DNA from: Anoplopoma fimbria
Lineage: Eukaryota; Chordata; Actinopteri; Perciformes; Anoplopomatidae
Direction of reading: 5' to 3'
Assembly (NCBI RefSeq): GCF_027596085.1
Contig: NC_072455.1
Span: 1,036,420-1,100,419, forward strand
DNA: 64,000 nucleotides
The translations under genes and the position numbers were made by a program. The notes beneath the pieces were generated by a model. That model was given only the letters and a program-made list of their open reading frames with translations, was not told the DNA's origin and did not search any database. Positions 1-10,204 of this stretch are shown piece by piece (the first letter of the stretch is position 1; every line of letters begins with the position of its first letter).

Positions 1-538
1 TTCACCCCTCCTCGTTTCTCTTCCTCCTTCTCCTCCTCCTCCTCCTTGTCTCCCTTCCTCTCTTCCTTGTTGTTTCTCTTCTTCTCCTCCTCTTTCACAT
101 CGTTTCTCTTCTTTCTCTTCCTCCTCCTTCATCTTCAAGCTTCCATTCTTTTCCTCTTTGTCCTCCTTGTTTCTCTTCCTTCCCTTCCTTATCTCCCTTC
201 CTTTCTTTCTCCTCGTTTCTCTTTTCTCCTCATTTCTCTCCCTCCTCCTTCTTGTCTCCCTTCCTCCCTTCACCTTGATATTTACTTTCCCCTCTTCCTC
301 CTCCTTCTCGTTTCTCTTCCTCCCCCTCCTCGTCTTCCTTCCTGTTTTTCCTCTTCCTGGTCTTAGACCTCCACCCTCTCTTTCTCTCCATTTTCACCCC
401 CTCCTATCCTCATCCTCTTCCTCGTTTCTCTCCCTTCTTGTCTCCCTTCCTCCTCATCCTCCTCACCCCCTCCACGTTTCCCCTCCTCTCTTCCTTCTAC
501 TCCTTATAGTTTCCCTTCCCCCACCTCCCCAGATTTAC
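1..538. repeat. Polypyrimidine low-complexity tract
   Basis: Almost uninterrupted C/T sequence on the plus strand (TCC, CTT and TTCC motifs) with very few purines. The two overlapping open frames here, rich in Ser, Leu, Phe and Pro, are translations of this bias and not genes. Long homopurine/homopyrimidine tracts can form triplex (H-DNA) structures, which is family knowledge and not shown here. The part from about 354 onward also belongs to the duplicated block A. Confidence 0.95.
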
Positions 539-851
539 AGTTGAATTTGACATTTTTCTCATTCTTTTTTTCCTCTGGTTTCCTCATGTCGAGGAAAATG
601 TATTGAAATCCTAGAACGTTCATCCTTTTATGAATGTCTCCCTCTTCATGTGATCTTAATAAATGAGCTGTAGCAGCAGGTTTCTCATCAGCTCCACAGA
701 AGACTAACACATTCACTAGGGATTGTAAGGAGTCCCTCTGAATCACTGCTCTCAAAGACAAAAGTCTTCCAAAGAATCATTAAACCGTCTTGCAAACATT
801 TGTGCCCGATCGTTACCGTACAAATCAGACTTACCGTATTTGCACGGATCT
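354..851 (+). repeat. Duplicated block A, copy 1 (empty SINE site)
   Basis: This block recurs at 1596-2334 with about 99% identity. Visible differences are a C/T change in the CT-rich part, a one-base T-run indel and a 3-bp TTG indel near 542. Copy 1 has an uninterrupted site at 621-640, where copy 2 carries a 240-bp SINE. It ends at 851, where it joins block B directly with the 2-bp overlap CT at 850-851. Confidence 0.9.
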
Positions 852-1231
852 CACCAGTATGTAATTAGACTGCAGGGAGGAGCTCGGTAATTAACCAAAC
901 ACCGTGAGAGCACACGTTTAAAAATGCAGTTGTAGATTATTATTATTATTATCCAGCCGGTGCCGTTAAAACACCACAGAAGAAGAAGAAGAAGAGAAAG
1001 ATGAGGTCGTTAAAAGAGCTCTAAGCTCAAATGATGGAAAACCATTTTTACTGCTTTCATGTGAGGAATGTAAAAAAGATACATTTTATTTTAATCCACC
1101 TGATAACTTTTACGAGCATAAAAAACATTTTAATTCTACACATATTTAAAATGTTCTGCATTTCCTCAGGTTTTTTAACGCACAATGTGCACAGAGACAG
1201 ACGTCTGACGATAAGAAACATTAACAAGTAA
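850..1231 (+). repeat. Duplicated block B, copy 1
   Basis: Near-identical to 4532-4945. Differences are single substitutions (for example GAGAG versus CAGAG near 905, and A versus G near 1129), one extra GAA unit near 980, and an (ATT)n stretch at about 939-952 that replaces about 45 bp present in copy 2. No gene is recognised in it. The 66-codon frame at 1031-1231 is present in both copies but has no coding features. Confidence 0.9.
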
Positions 1232-1595
1232 AACATATATGTATATATATATATATATTTATGTATATTATTTTTTATAGATATATGTGTATATTTATAT
1301 ATATTTATACATATGTGTGTATGTGTGTATATGTATATTTGTGTATATGTATATTTGTGTGTATATTTATGTATATATATATATTTGTGTATATAAATAT
1401 TTATATATATGTGTATATAAATATTTATATATGTATATATATGTGTATATTTGTGTATATATGTATATTTGTGTTTATATATATACAAATATACATATAC
1501 ATATATACACACACAAATATACACATATATGTGTATATTTGTGTATATATGTATATGTATATTTGTGTATATAAATATTTATATATATATATTCC
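1232..1595. repeat. TA/TG-rich compound microsatellite, copy 1
   Basis: Irregular repeats of TATATGTATATTTGTG-like units. The segment at 1486-1565 is strongly palindromic: the left arm 1486-1527 is the reverse complement of 1528-1565 apart from a 4-base insertion, so it could fold into a large hairpin or cruciform. The Tyr/Ile/Cys/Val-rich frames on both strands are artefacts of the repeat. Confidence 0.95.
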
Positions 1596-2334
1596 TTCCT
1601 GGTCTTAGACCTCCACCCTCTCTTTCTCTCCATTTTCACCCCCTCCTATCCTCATCCTCTTCCTCGTTTCTCTCCCTTCTTGTCTCCCTTCCTCCTCATC
1701 CTCCTCACCCCCTCCACGTTTCCTCTCCTCTCTTCCTTCTACTCCTTATAGTTTTCCCTTCCCCCACCTCCCCAGATTTACAGAATTTGACATTTTTCTC
1801 ATTCTTTTTTTCCTCTGGTTTCCTCATGTCGAGGAAAATGTATTGAAATCCTAGAACGTTCATCCTTTTATTACATTACATTACATTACAGTCATTTAGC
1901 AGAGGCTTTTATCCAAAGCGACTTACAGTCAGTAGTATGTTACATATCATTCACCCATTCACACACTGATGACAGGCTACCATCAAGGTGCCACCATCAG
2001 ACTCTAACTAACATTCATCATCCAGTCCACACCGATGGCCTTCAGGAGCAACTTGGGGTTAAGTGTCTTGCCCAAGGACACATCGACTGCCGAAGCCGGG
2101 TATCGAACTATTATGAATGTCTCCCTCTTCATGTGATCTTAATAAATGAGCTGTAGCAGCAGGTTTCTCATCAGCTCCACAGAAGACTAACACATTCACT
2201 AGGGATTGTAAGGAGTCCCTCTGAATCACTGCTCTCAAAGACAAAAGTCTTCCAAAGAATCATTAAACCGTCTTGCAAACATTTGTGCCCGATCGTTACC
2301 GTACAAATCAGACTTACCGTATTTGCACGGATCT
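1596..2334 (+). repeat. Duplicated block A, copy 2 (SINE-filled)
   Basis: Second copy of block A, starting at the sharp junction between the TA microsatellite and the CT-rich sequence. It is collinear with 354-851 except for the inserted element at 1871-2110 and a few small differences. Past 2334 it continues into unique sequence that is missing after copy 1. Confidence 0.9.
1871..2110 (-). mobile_element. SINE-like element with L2-type 3' tail
   Basis: Read on the minus strand, the element begins at 2110 with a GTTCGATACCC motif resembling a tRNA-type B box. It continues with TCCTTGGGCAAGACACTT, a core seen in fish SINEs, and ends with a GGATA-loop hairpin (loop at 1910-1914) and (TGTAA/ATGTA)n. 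The stem CGCTTT/AAAGCC has one mismatch at its base. UnaL2/L2-clade LINEs and the SINEs they mobilise end in a GGATA-loop hairpin and short tandem repeats. No A box is visible, so the copy looks 5'-truncated. It is flanked by TTA at 1868-1870 and 2111-2113. The matching empty site (628-630) fixes both boundaries. V-SINE-like membership is inferred, not proven. Confidence 0.8.
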
Positions 2335-3040
2335 AAAAACCACAATTATTCCAAATCCTGGACGTCCCCCGGAGACGTTGTTCCCCAGAGGGGGGAGGGG
2401 CTTAAGTCTTTGCTCTGATGTATCGGATGGAACGCGAGGCTTTGAAGTGAAGCCCACGAGGCCTCTTTTCTCTCAGAGTGCTTTCAGTCCTCCAACAGAA
2501 AACCATCAGGACGTCCCTCTAAGACTGAAACGTACACGTGTCACCTTTATAGCGTGTTGTTCTTTCACTCTGAGTTATAATAGCAGCTTTCACTTTGAAA
2601 TGAGTTTTTTTTTTCTTCTTCCTACAATAACAAATGTGCTCATTATGAGATCCCTTATTTTCCCATTTCACGGTTGAGATTAGTCTTCCTGCAGAGGGAA
2701 GCATAAAAGTAATGTAACACATAATGCTCATAACTCATCTCAGGGGGAAGTTCTGTAACATCAGTAAAAAACAGAAGCTGGAGGTGAAACTTCACTGACC
2801 TCCATAAAAGCCGGGGGTGGGGGGGCATTTCCAGTGTGTCCCTGTGGACAAACGGGACGACATTGATTTCCCCCGGAGGACGAATCCCAAAGACGTTGGT
2901 GATGCCTTATCTGCCAGCTGTTGTTCTTGGCTGTCTGAACATCTTAAAATGATGCTTTCTTTGTATTTTCTTGCAGTTTTCTTTGCTGAGGAAGGAGTCA
3001 GACTCCTGGTGCTCTTTAGAGTCAAACGTTCTCTTCCACA

Positions 3041-3480
3041 TGACAGCTAGGCTAACCGTTAGCATATTGACAGGTTCTCCCAGAGTTATAGAGACCGAAA
3101 TAAACATTACCGAAGTAAACATTCTAATCTGTTAAATATCACATACTATATGTTAGCATGCTGATGTTCGGCTCAGCTGGATGTACAGGTGAGATTAATG
3201 GCAGCTTAGCATGCTAATATAACATAAGCTTGCTAACAGTCACATGTTCTAGCATTTCACCTCTAACTGCACTGGCATAATGTTGTGTGTGACGTCAAAA
3301 CAATGCTATGTGTTAGCATCTTAGCATGCGATGTTTCAGTAATCTCAAATCTTTCGATTAACACATCAAGCTAACATAAGCATGCTAATGTGTGACTCTT
3401 GTTTTTTTAACTTAAAATGAATATCATATATGCTAAATGCTATATTCTAGCTAACTATTATTAAACTCGCAGATCAGTTG
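3041..3480. repeat. Degenerate TTAGCATGCTAAC-type dispersed repeat
   Basis: Many scattered copies of TTAGCATGCTAA, GCTAACA and AGCATGCTAATG on both strands, the hallmark of a very common teleost repeat. This copy is heavily diverged. It resembles the copies at 5483-5640, 18025-18310 and 28985-29290. Confidence 0.65.
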
Positions 3481-4097
3481 AGTTTCAGTGAAGTTGATAT
3501 AAGTTGATATTTGTGACATGCTAAATGTTCGTTTCCACACTCATTCACAATCAACTTGCATCGTCATATCGATATTTTTCCCCTCTTTTGTCCTTTCTGT
3601 AGAAGGTGTGAAACTCCTACGGCAGCTTGTGTGTGACGCATAAATCAAAGAAATACAAATGACTCCACAAAGCAACCAAACTGTGGAGCAATATTTCACG
3701 TTTTTGTTCCGGTAGATGGATGAGAGGAGCGTGACCTCTGCCGGGAGGCATGAAGGTCGACGAGGCCGTCTGTCTCTATCATCTGTTGCTCATCAGTGTG
3801 AGCAGATATGGAGGCAGAAAACATTTATAACAACACAACAACCCGTTTTTATGCCGGTTCGAGAGAGAGAGAGAGAGAGGGAAATAACGGCTGAAGATGA
3901 ACACTCGCTTTAGGGTGAGAGGAAGGCTGCTATCTGAGCGTTAAGGAAGCAGGATGGAAGAGGAAGAGAGTGATGAAGGGCTGAAAAAAAATCATAAAGC
4001 GGGATTAATGGAGTTGTGAGGATGAGGAAGAGGAGGCAGATGACCAAAAAGAAGTAGTGGGTCTAATAATTGGCTTCTGTAGAAAGACGAGAATGGG

Positions 4098-4160
4098 ATT
4101 TATTTATTTTATTTATTTTATTTATTTTATTTATTTTATTTATTTTATTTATTTTATTTA
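4098..4160. repeat. 9-bp tandem repeat (ATTTATTTT)n
   Basis: About seven near-perfect copies of ATTTATTTT, followed by AT-rich DNA. Confidence 0.9.
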
Positions 4161-4531
4161 ATATTCAAACAATATTTAATATTTTATTTGCACAATTTAA
4201 AAATATAAAAACATAACCTAGATAAAAAAGAATATACATATGGTATGGAATATTGTTGAAAAAGCATTTTTACAAGAAGTGATTTATAATAACAATACAT
4301 TATACACAACAAAAAAGAAAGACGAATATATATTTTTTTATGATTAATTAAGTTTAGATTTAGATTTTTATTGACTTTTTATAAAAACGTTTATTAAATG
4401 GATACATCGGATATTTTAAAATTTGTATTCCTCTTTTTTTTACCTTCCACATTTAGAGTCAAACCTTTTATATTTTTTGCTCCGTCTTTGGAAAGAGACC
4501 TGGAGCTGTGAAGCCGTAGAGGGAGAACAGA

Positions 4532-4945
4532 CTCACCAGTATGTAATTAGACTGCAGGGAGGAGCTCGGTAATTAACCAAACACCGTCAGAGCACACGTT
4601 TAAAAATGCAGTTGTAGATTATTTTTGGACCCATTTAAAACATGAATGAACAGATGGAGCTAATTATCCAGCCGGTGCCGTTAAAACACCACAGAAGAAG
4701 AAGAAGAGAAAGATGAGGTCGTTAAAAGAGCTCTAAGCTCAAATGATGGAAAACCATTTTTACTGCTTTCATGTGAGGAATGTAAAAAAGATACATTTTA
4801 TTTTAATCCACCTGATAACTTTTACGAGCATAAAAAACGTTTTAATTCTACACATATTTAAAATGTTCTGCATTTCCTCAGGTTTTTTAACGCACAATGT
4901 GCACAGAGACAGACGTCTGACGATAAGAAACATTAACAAGTAAAA
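4532..4945 (+). repeat. Duplicated block B, copy 2
   Basis: Second copy of block B (see 850-1231). It is preceded here by segment C and not by block A. It contains about 45 bp at 4621-4665 that copy 1 lacks, and leads directly into the second TA-rich microsatellite, as in copy 1. Confidence 0.9.
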
Positions 4946-4946
4946 C

Positions 4947-4982
<36 letters not shown>

Positions 4983-5412
4983 GTATATTTTTATAGATAT
5001 ATGTGTATATTTATATATATTATGTATGTATGTGTGTATATGTATATTTCTGTATATAGTTGTATGTATATTTGTGTGTGTATATGTGTATATGTATATA
5101 TATGTATATTTGTGTGTGTGTATATGTGTATATTTATGTATATATATGTATATTTGTGTATATAAATATTTATATATGTATATTTGTGTATATATGTATA
5201 TATATATGTGTATATATGTAAATGTATATTTGTGTATATATGTATATGTATATTTGTGTTTATATATATATACACACATATACATATATACACATACAAA
5301 TATACACATATGTGTATATGTATATATATATGTATATTTGTGTATATATGTATATATATGTGTATATTTGTGTATATATGTATATGTATATATTTGTGTA
5401 TATATATATATT

Positions 5413-5455
<43 letters not shown>

Positions 5456-5456
5456 C
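4946..5456. repeat. TA/TG-rich compound microsatellite, copy 2
   Basis: Paralogue of 1232-1595 but longer. It has the same units and a palindromic centre near 5310/5311, and ends in a pure (AT)n run at about 5420-5452. The frames of 80-182 codons on both strands are artefacts. Confidence 0.95.
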
Positions 5457-5482
5457 CTTACTGAATATTCAAAGCCCAGACG

Positions 5483-5640
5483 AACATGCTGATGTTTAGC
5501 ATGTGACTGTTATTTTAGCGAGCTAGCATGCTAACATTAGCTAACTAGCTAATTGAATGCAAACTGATTTAATGTCTTTTAGTTCTTTAGAATTTGGGTC
5601 ATAAACCAAAATGATTTGATCACATTTCATCACAGTTATG
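5483..5640 (+). repeat. TTAGCATGCTAAC-type dispersed repeat
   Basis: Contains GCTAGCATGCTAACATTAGC followed by GGTCATAAACCAAAATG. Both are typical of the common percomorph repeat (TTAGCATGCTAAC, then TTTGGTCATAAACCAAAG). Family recognition is from memory of teleost sequence. Confidence 0.65.
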
Positions 5641-6804
5641 TAGGCATGAGATGCTGCTCTCTGTTGGCTCTCATGAAAACCCAGCACATCCACCAATCAG
5701 CAGCCTCGACACATTTGATTGACAGGCAGCATTGTTATCCGCCTCCACAGGCGCCGCAGAGGCTTTTTATAGTCTGACAGTAATCATCTGCAGAGCGGGC
5801 GTCCTTAGTGGGGTGAATATGGCTGCTGGTTATGGAGGAGGGGGGGGTTCTGACAGAAAGCTTGAATGAAATGAGGACCCGCTGGCGTGTTGCCACAGAA
5901 ACCCAAGGCCGCCGTGACACCCTGCCATGATGTTTTTGAAGGCAGTTATCTACCGCTGAGCTGGACAGTCAGACACCCACAGGCCTCCGCTTTTACTTCC
6001 ATCCTTCACTCCTCTGGAAGTTTACTTTTGTTAATGTTTAACAGCCAGGACAATTCAAGGTGTCTCTCTTTCAAAAGAAAAAACAGCAGCTGCTTCCATT
6101 TTTGTGACTTCAATACCTTCATTTCAAAATAAAACGGAAAAAAAAACAGGTCACCAAAATGTAATTTGCTTTCTTCAATGGAGTTTTATTCAGAATTCAG
6201 ACGCAGACTCCTCTTACACAAAAACCAGCCACATGATCCTCTTTGTACACGAAACTAACCAAACTGCATTAATCATTGGATTTTCTTCTTTTTTTCTGTT
6301 CAGTTTTAGATTTATTCCATAAAGTGTCTCTATAGGATGAAGAATAAATAACAAATCCAGTCCACATTAAACCATGTGACGGTTAAGAATGTGTTAATGC
6401 TGAATACTTATTGTGTACTTGCTGTACACAAAGATGCACTGAAAAGGAACCGAGGCTGAATGAAACTGTTCACTGACAAACACAAAGAGAAGCCTCTTGG
6501 AGTAATTGTACATCGACCAACACAAAACATTCCGATACAGTCCGACTGTGGAGGACAAAGACTCGCTGATGACTTCATGTTGTTACAGAACAACAACAAG
6601 ATTCTCTCTTATGTGCCGAACACGACTGACATGATGATTTCACAAGAGTTTTATAATGTTTTACAGAAGATACTTGAACTTTATAGAATGAATGAAGACA
6701 GTAAGACCTCAACACATGACATATTTCCAGGATTTCCAACAACCTACATTACATTACACCGACCTTTAGCTTAGCTTGACTTATACTAAACGATTAACAT
6801 TTCT
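5641..6804. other. Unannotated single-copy-like DNA
   Basis: No gene or known repeat is recognised. A G-rich run (about 5837-5848) and ordinary AT-rich sequence are present. The frames of 60-104 codons have no domain-like features or supporting splice signals. Confidence 0.5.
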
Positions 6805-7110
6805 ACGACGCCATCAATGTCCAAAAGAATCGCACCAAAATTGACCTTTGGCTTTGGTTGTGGAGATGTCTTGTTTCACGTCTTGTATTTTTGACACCAA
6901 AAATTTAACAAGACGTTAATAATTTCTACAACACCAAAATATACAAGACACCAAAAATGTACTCAACACCAAAACTAAAGGTCGGTTAGGTGGGACTTAA
7001 AGAAGTGTTTCCATGACATCCATGTATTTCACACCAAAAAATCAACACTCAAAAATGTCCCCAAAACGTCCTCAACTCTAAGATTTTACTCGACACCAAA
7101 AGGTTGGAAT
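6805..7110. repeat. Degenerate ACACCAAAA-rich tract
   Basis: The phrase ACACCAAAA, or a close variant, recurs about eight times at irregular spacing among AACAAGAC and CTACAACACC phrases. This looks like a decayed short tandem repeat. A 12-bp inverted repeat (6758-6769 ACCGACCTTTAG; 6975-6986 CTAAAGGTCGGT) flanks part of it. Confidence 0.5.
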
Positions 7111-8300
7111 ATGGGGACGTACATTTTTTGGCGTAGATGAATTTGTTGGTTTCGTTTAGAAAACCTTCTTTTAGTCGCGAAAGCTTTGACGGGATTTTGT
7201 TGTCGAGTACAATTTTGGAGTAGTTGCTCGTTCTACACAAGATTAAAAAAATTTGAAATCTCCACAACTCCAACATCTGTTCAACATCAAACATATAATT
7301 CACACCAACACTATGTGTAGATTGTCTGGTTCATCTTATAAATAAATGACTAAATCCAGATGGTTTCACTTCTCCTAAAGCTGCAGACCTCTGACCCAAA
7401 ACTATTTCAGAAGTCCATTTATCATGAACTTTTTACTGCAGCTTCATCATGAATAAACATAAGACTGCACTCTGTTACTAAACGACCAGAACTGCTTATA
7501 AAAAAAACACATTTTATAAATTCTAAAGGAGTTAATCCTCGGTATTAATGCAGGTTTTACTTGTAACGCCGTGGGATTGGTTCTGCAGAGACGTGACCTC
7601 AATACCTTTCCTCAACGCAGACGGCATGAAATGAATCTTTAGAAAGACTTTGGCCCTAATCGAGCGAACTGTCCGTTACTCTCCTCCCCGTCGTCTGTTT
7701 ATTCCCTCGCTCCGCTCTGTTTATCAGCAGCAGAGTGAAGGCTGAGTCATCCTGAAAGCAGCATTCTGCAGATATTCAAGCCTCGTCCTGTCTGTGACGT
7801 CCATCAATAGTCATTTACTATTATGTACGCATTTATGTATTCCTCAATGTGTAGCCAGAAAATGATGTGATGTCTGTATTACTATGATTATTTCATGCCA
7901 TTCATGTGTATGGAGAGAGGACAACAGGAAGTCTCAATGGGGTCGACCAGATAAAGACTATAAATATGTGAGGTGCTTCAAAATAAAACGCTGCTCCATA
8001 AATTCACGACATTTCAAAGCAAAGTCATATTTTAGTTTTTTAGAATGCTTTAGTATTCTGTCCTCAAATGGTCTTGTCTTTTTTAATTACTTTGAGGCCC
8101 TCAGGTTCATCATGGAACCTAAAGCGTTACTTTTTTTCAGTTCAACTTTTAAAGACGCACAGAAATATTTGGGATGCTCGGAAGCATACAGGTGATATCA
8201 TCTCTAATTAATGAGCTTTTTTTTGGAATAAAATAAAACCTGAAGAGCTTTAATAATTGTCCAAGAGATGTGGTAGGATTCAAAGCGACAACCTAATTGT
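7111..8300. other. Unannotated DNA
   Basis: No recognisable gene or repeat. It is AT-rich with scattered short frames. It ends in the pyrimidine tract that precedes the exon-like segment at 8327. Confidence 0.5.
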
Positions 8301-8326
8301 TGTTTCTCTTCTCTTCTCGTTCTCAG

Positions 8327-8367
8327 GACTCAAGACAACCAGCCAATGGAAGCTGAAGGTCCAGCTG
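8327..8367 (+). other. Candidate short exon (41 bp)
   Basis: A pyrimidine-rich acceptor (TTCTCTTCTCTTCTCGTTCTCAG, at 8304-8326, interrupted only by single G/A) with a branchpoint-like CTAAT about 30 bases upstream precedes a 41-base segment ending CTG. A consensus donor GTAAGT follows at 8368-8373. Two forward frames are open: one reads TQDNQPMEAEGPA, the other LKTTSQWKLKVQL. The length is not a multiple of three. No protein family is recognised, so it could be a coding micro-exon, an untranslated exon or a decoy. The splice-site pairing is the best in the window, but no partner exon is visible nearby. Confidence 0.35.
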
Positions 8368-8926
8368 GTAAGTCCTTTCCTTCCTCTTTGCTGAGTCTCA
8401 GCTGCAGTAGACGAAAGCTTTTAGAACTTCTGCAAACCAGGATGCAACATTCTCAGGGATAATCTTAGATGGATTATGAGACAGTGGGCCCAAGGGTGCT
8501 GACTCAGAGAGCCCCCCCTCCCATCTACCTGCTGTAGCATCCTCCTGCCTGATTTGGTTTTCAAAGTGAAACCATAACTCTAAAGTTCTGCTGGTGGTTA
8601 AAAAATGAACCTGAACTTCTTCACTTCATCATGCAGATGCAGTGAGGCAGTCCAAATGTTTTCCAGATTTTCTTGCAGCCTCCACTATGTCCATATTTAA
8701 TATTTCCACAACACCTTCCACATTTTCTGCAATCTGACTTTATCTTTCGATTTTTTCTTCATACCAGTACAGAGGCACTTAATCCTGCACCTTACATGTT
8801 CCTTTGAAAGCAGACATGCAAATAACTATACATTTTGTTTAAAAACACGTTTTTGTCCCCCTAAAACGGAGACGTATGAAAACGCTGCTGAAGCCTGTTT
8901 CAAAACTCAGAGGTTGTGTTTGAGAA
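8368..8926. other. Unannotated DNA after candidate exon
   Basis: No gene is recognised. The part from about 8830 has CpG-bearing phrases (AAACGGAGACG, GAAAACGCTG) that look repeat-derived, but the family is not identified. Confidence 0.4.
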
Positions 8927-9001
8927 AATGACTCTACTTCTCTCTTGATTTATTCCCTCAGTAAACATTGTAAACATGAGTTTATGGTCTCAATCTCTAG
9001 T
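8927..9001 (+). repeat. Partial copy of 'GGGGCGACTCCTCTGG' dispersed repeat
   Basis: The 75 bases from GAGAAAATGACTCTACTTCT to CAATCTCTAG are essentially identical to 62230-62311 and to the reverse complement of about 59140-59225. It is a fragment of the interspersed repeat seen nearly whole at 58872-59290 and 62187-62690. Confidence 0.85.
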
Positions 9002-9017
9002 TTTTTACTCAAGAAAG

Positions 9018-9326
9018 TTACTTCTCAAACGGCACTAAAACACTTGTCTGGACGGAGATCATTTTGATCTTAAAATGACAACCTTGTATTGTGAAGATAG
9101 CAACAGATCTCAGTGTTGATCTAGCAAGATCAAGGAGAGGCTGTATGGAGTCCCTAGATTTTATTGGAAGGTACAGCTGTGAATCATCAGCGTAGAAGTG
9201 ACCCAGAGATGTTATTCTTTGTGATAATGTTTCTAATAGGGACTGTGTGAATGTAAAAATAACTGGACCCAGGATTGAACCCTGAGGGACACCATATGTG
9301 ACAGGGGTAGAGGAGCTACTGATGAC
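9018..9326 (-). mobile_element. LINE reverse-transcriptase remnant (L2-like)
   Basis: A minus-strand frame open for about 102 codons to a TAA at 9018-9020. It contains GVPQGSILGPVIF (9293-9255), matching the conserved LINE RT motif GVPQGSxLGPLLF, followed in frame by YADDSQLYLPIK, the catalytic YADD box (Ser replacing the usual Thr after ADD). Motif spacing fits L2/CR1-type LINEs slightly shortened. The rest of the element is missing: a stop lies directly upstream (9327-9329), and the left end runs into unrelated repeat sequence. It is a dead, 5'- and 3'-truncated copy, not a gene of the host. Confidence 0.85.
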
Positions 9327-9329
9327 CTA

Positions 9330-9530
9330 AACCAGTTTAGTGCTGTTCAATTAATACCAACCCACCATTTCATGATCCACGGTGTCCAAGGCAGCACTGA
9401 GATTGAATAAAACCAGGGTGGCATTTTCCCCGGAGTCAGCAGAGAGTAGAACATTAGTCCCCTTTAACTGCTGTGTCAGGGCTGTGGAAGTGTAGAAGAA
9501 TAACGGGGTCCCATATCTGAATTCAGTCCA
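9330..9530. repeat. Probable dispersed-repeat continuation
   Basis: The phrase GGTGTCCAAGGCAGCACTGA and its surroundings resemble sequence often found in fish interspersed repeats next to LINE fragments. It is probably part of the same decayed insertion as 9018-9326. Family not assigned. Confidence 0.35.
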
Positions 9531-10204
9531 GACCTAAAACAAAAAAATCACAAGTCCCCTTCTGGTAGAAGAACAAAGAGACGGATGATGATCCATAAAT
9601 GAATAAAAAGGTCAGAGATAACGAGATAATGTTTCTTTGACAAAAACATAAACAGAATATTCATAATGAGTGAAATTCATAATTAAAGAGAACACAAAAA
9701 CAGGGCGACAAGCAGTTTATCATGAATGTGAGTTGCTGACAAAGGGAATCAGAGAGAGAGTAAGAGAGAGAGAGAGCTGAAGGCAAGGTGAGTGCAGACA
9801 GGGGAGGAGGGTGAGGATAATGTTCCCTGTGGGGGTGAGACGGGGGAGGACAGACAGGAGGGACACGGGGGTCACAAGAGGACGAACCCACCGGAGACGT
9901 GGAAAACACCACGCAGCCTCTGAGAGGTGACGATGTTATTAGTGAACTCACGGTTTCCTCAGTCGACCCGACCTTGTCAGGGTTTTTTCTCTTCTTACTG
10001 TTCATTTATCAAATCCCCAAAACTCTACTATTAATGACAGTATTAATGTCAGTATTAATGTCAGTAATAATGAACTTATAGGTTTGGCACCATTCATTTT
10101 AACTGACAGCTATATTTTCTGTTATTAACTACGTTTAAATGCACAAAATATTCCATTTGTTGCCCTTGTTCTGATTCTGACAAATGATTCCTATTATAAA
10201 AAAT
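9531..10204. other. Unannotated DNA with purine-rich stretch
   Basis: It contains a GA-rich stretch (9745-9880) and a short repeat of AGTATTAATGTC (10028-10068). The 114-codon minus frame over the purine stretch is compositional. No gene is recognised. Confidence 0.5.

Larger units (their letters stand above)
2335..4531. other. Segment C, present only in second duplicate
   Basis: About 2.2 kb between blocks A2 and B2 with no counterpart between A1 and B1. It holds a TTAGCATGC-type dispersed repeat (about 3041-3480), a GA run (3861-3879), purine-rich sequence to about 4060, a 9-bp tandem repeat (4098-4160) and AT-rich DNA to 4480. The open frames here (up to 134 codons at 2273-2677) show no recognisable domain. 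Confidence 0.8.

Noticed and set aside
46..544. Ser/Leu/Phe/Pro-rich frames of 106 and 128 codons at the start
   Set aside because: Artefact of the polypyrimidine tract.
1057..1608. Long Tyr/Ile/Val/Cys-rich frames on both strands (also 4887-5499)
   Set aside because: They translate TA/TG microsatellites and are open in several frames at once.
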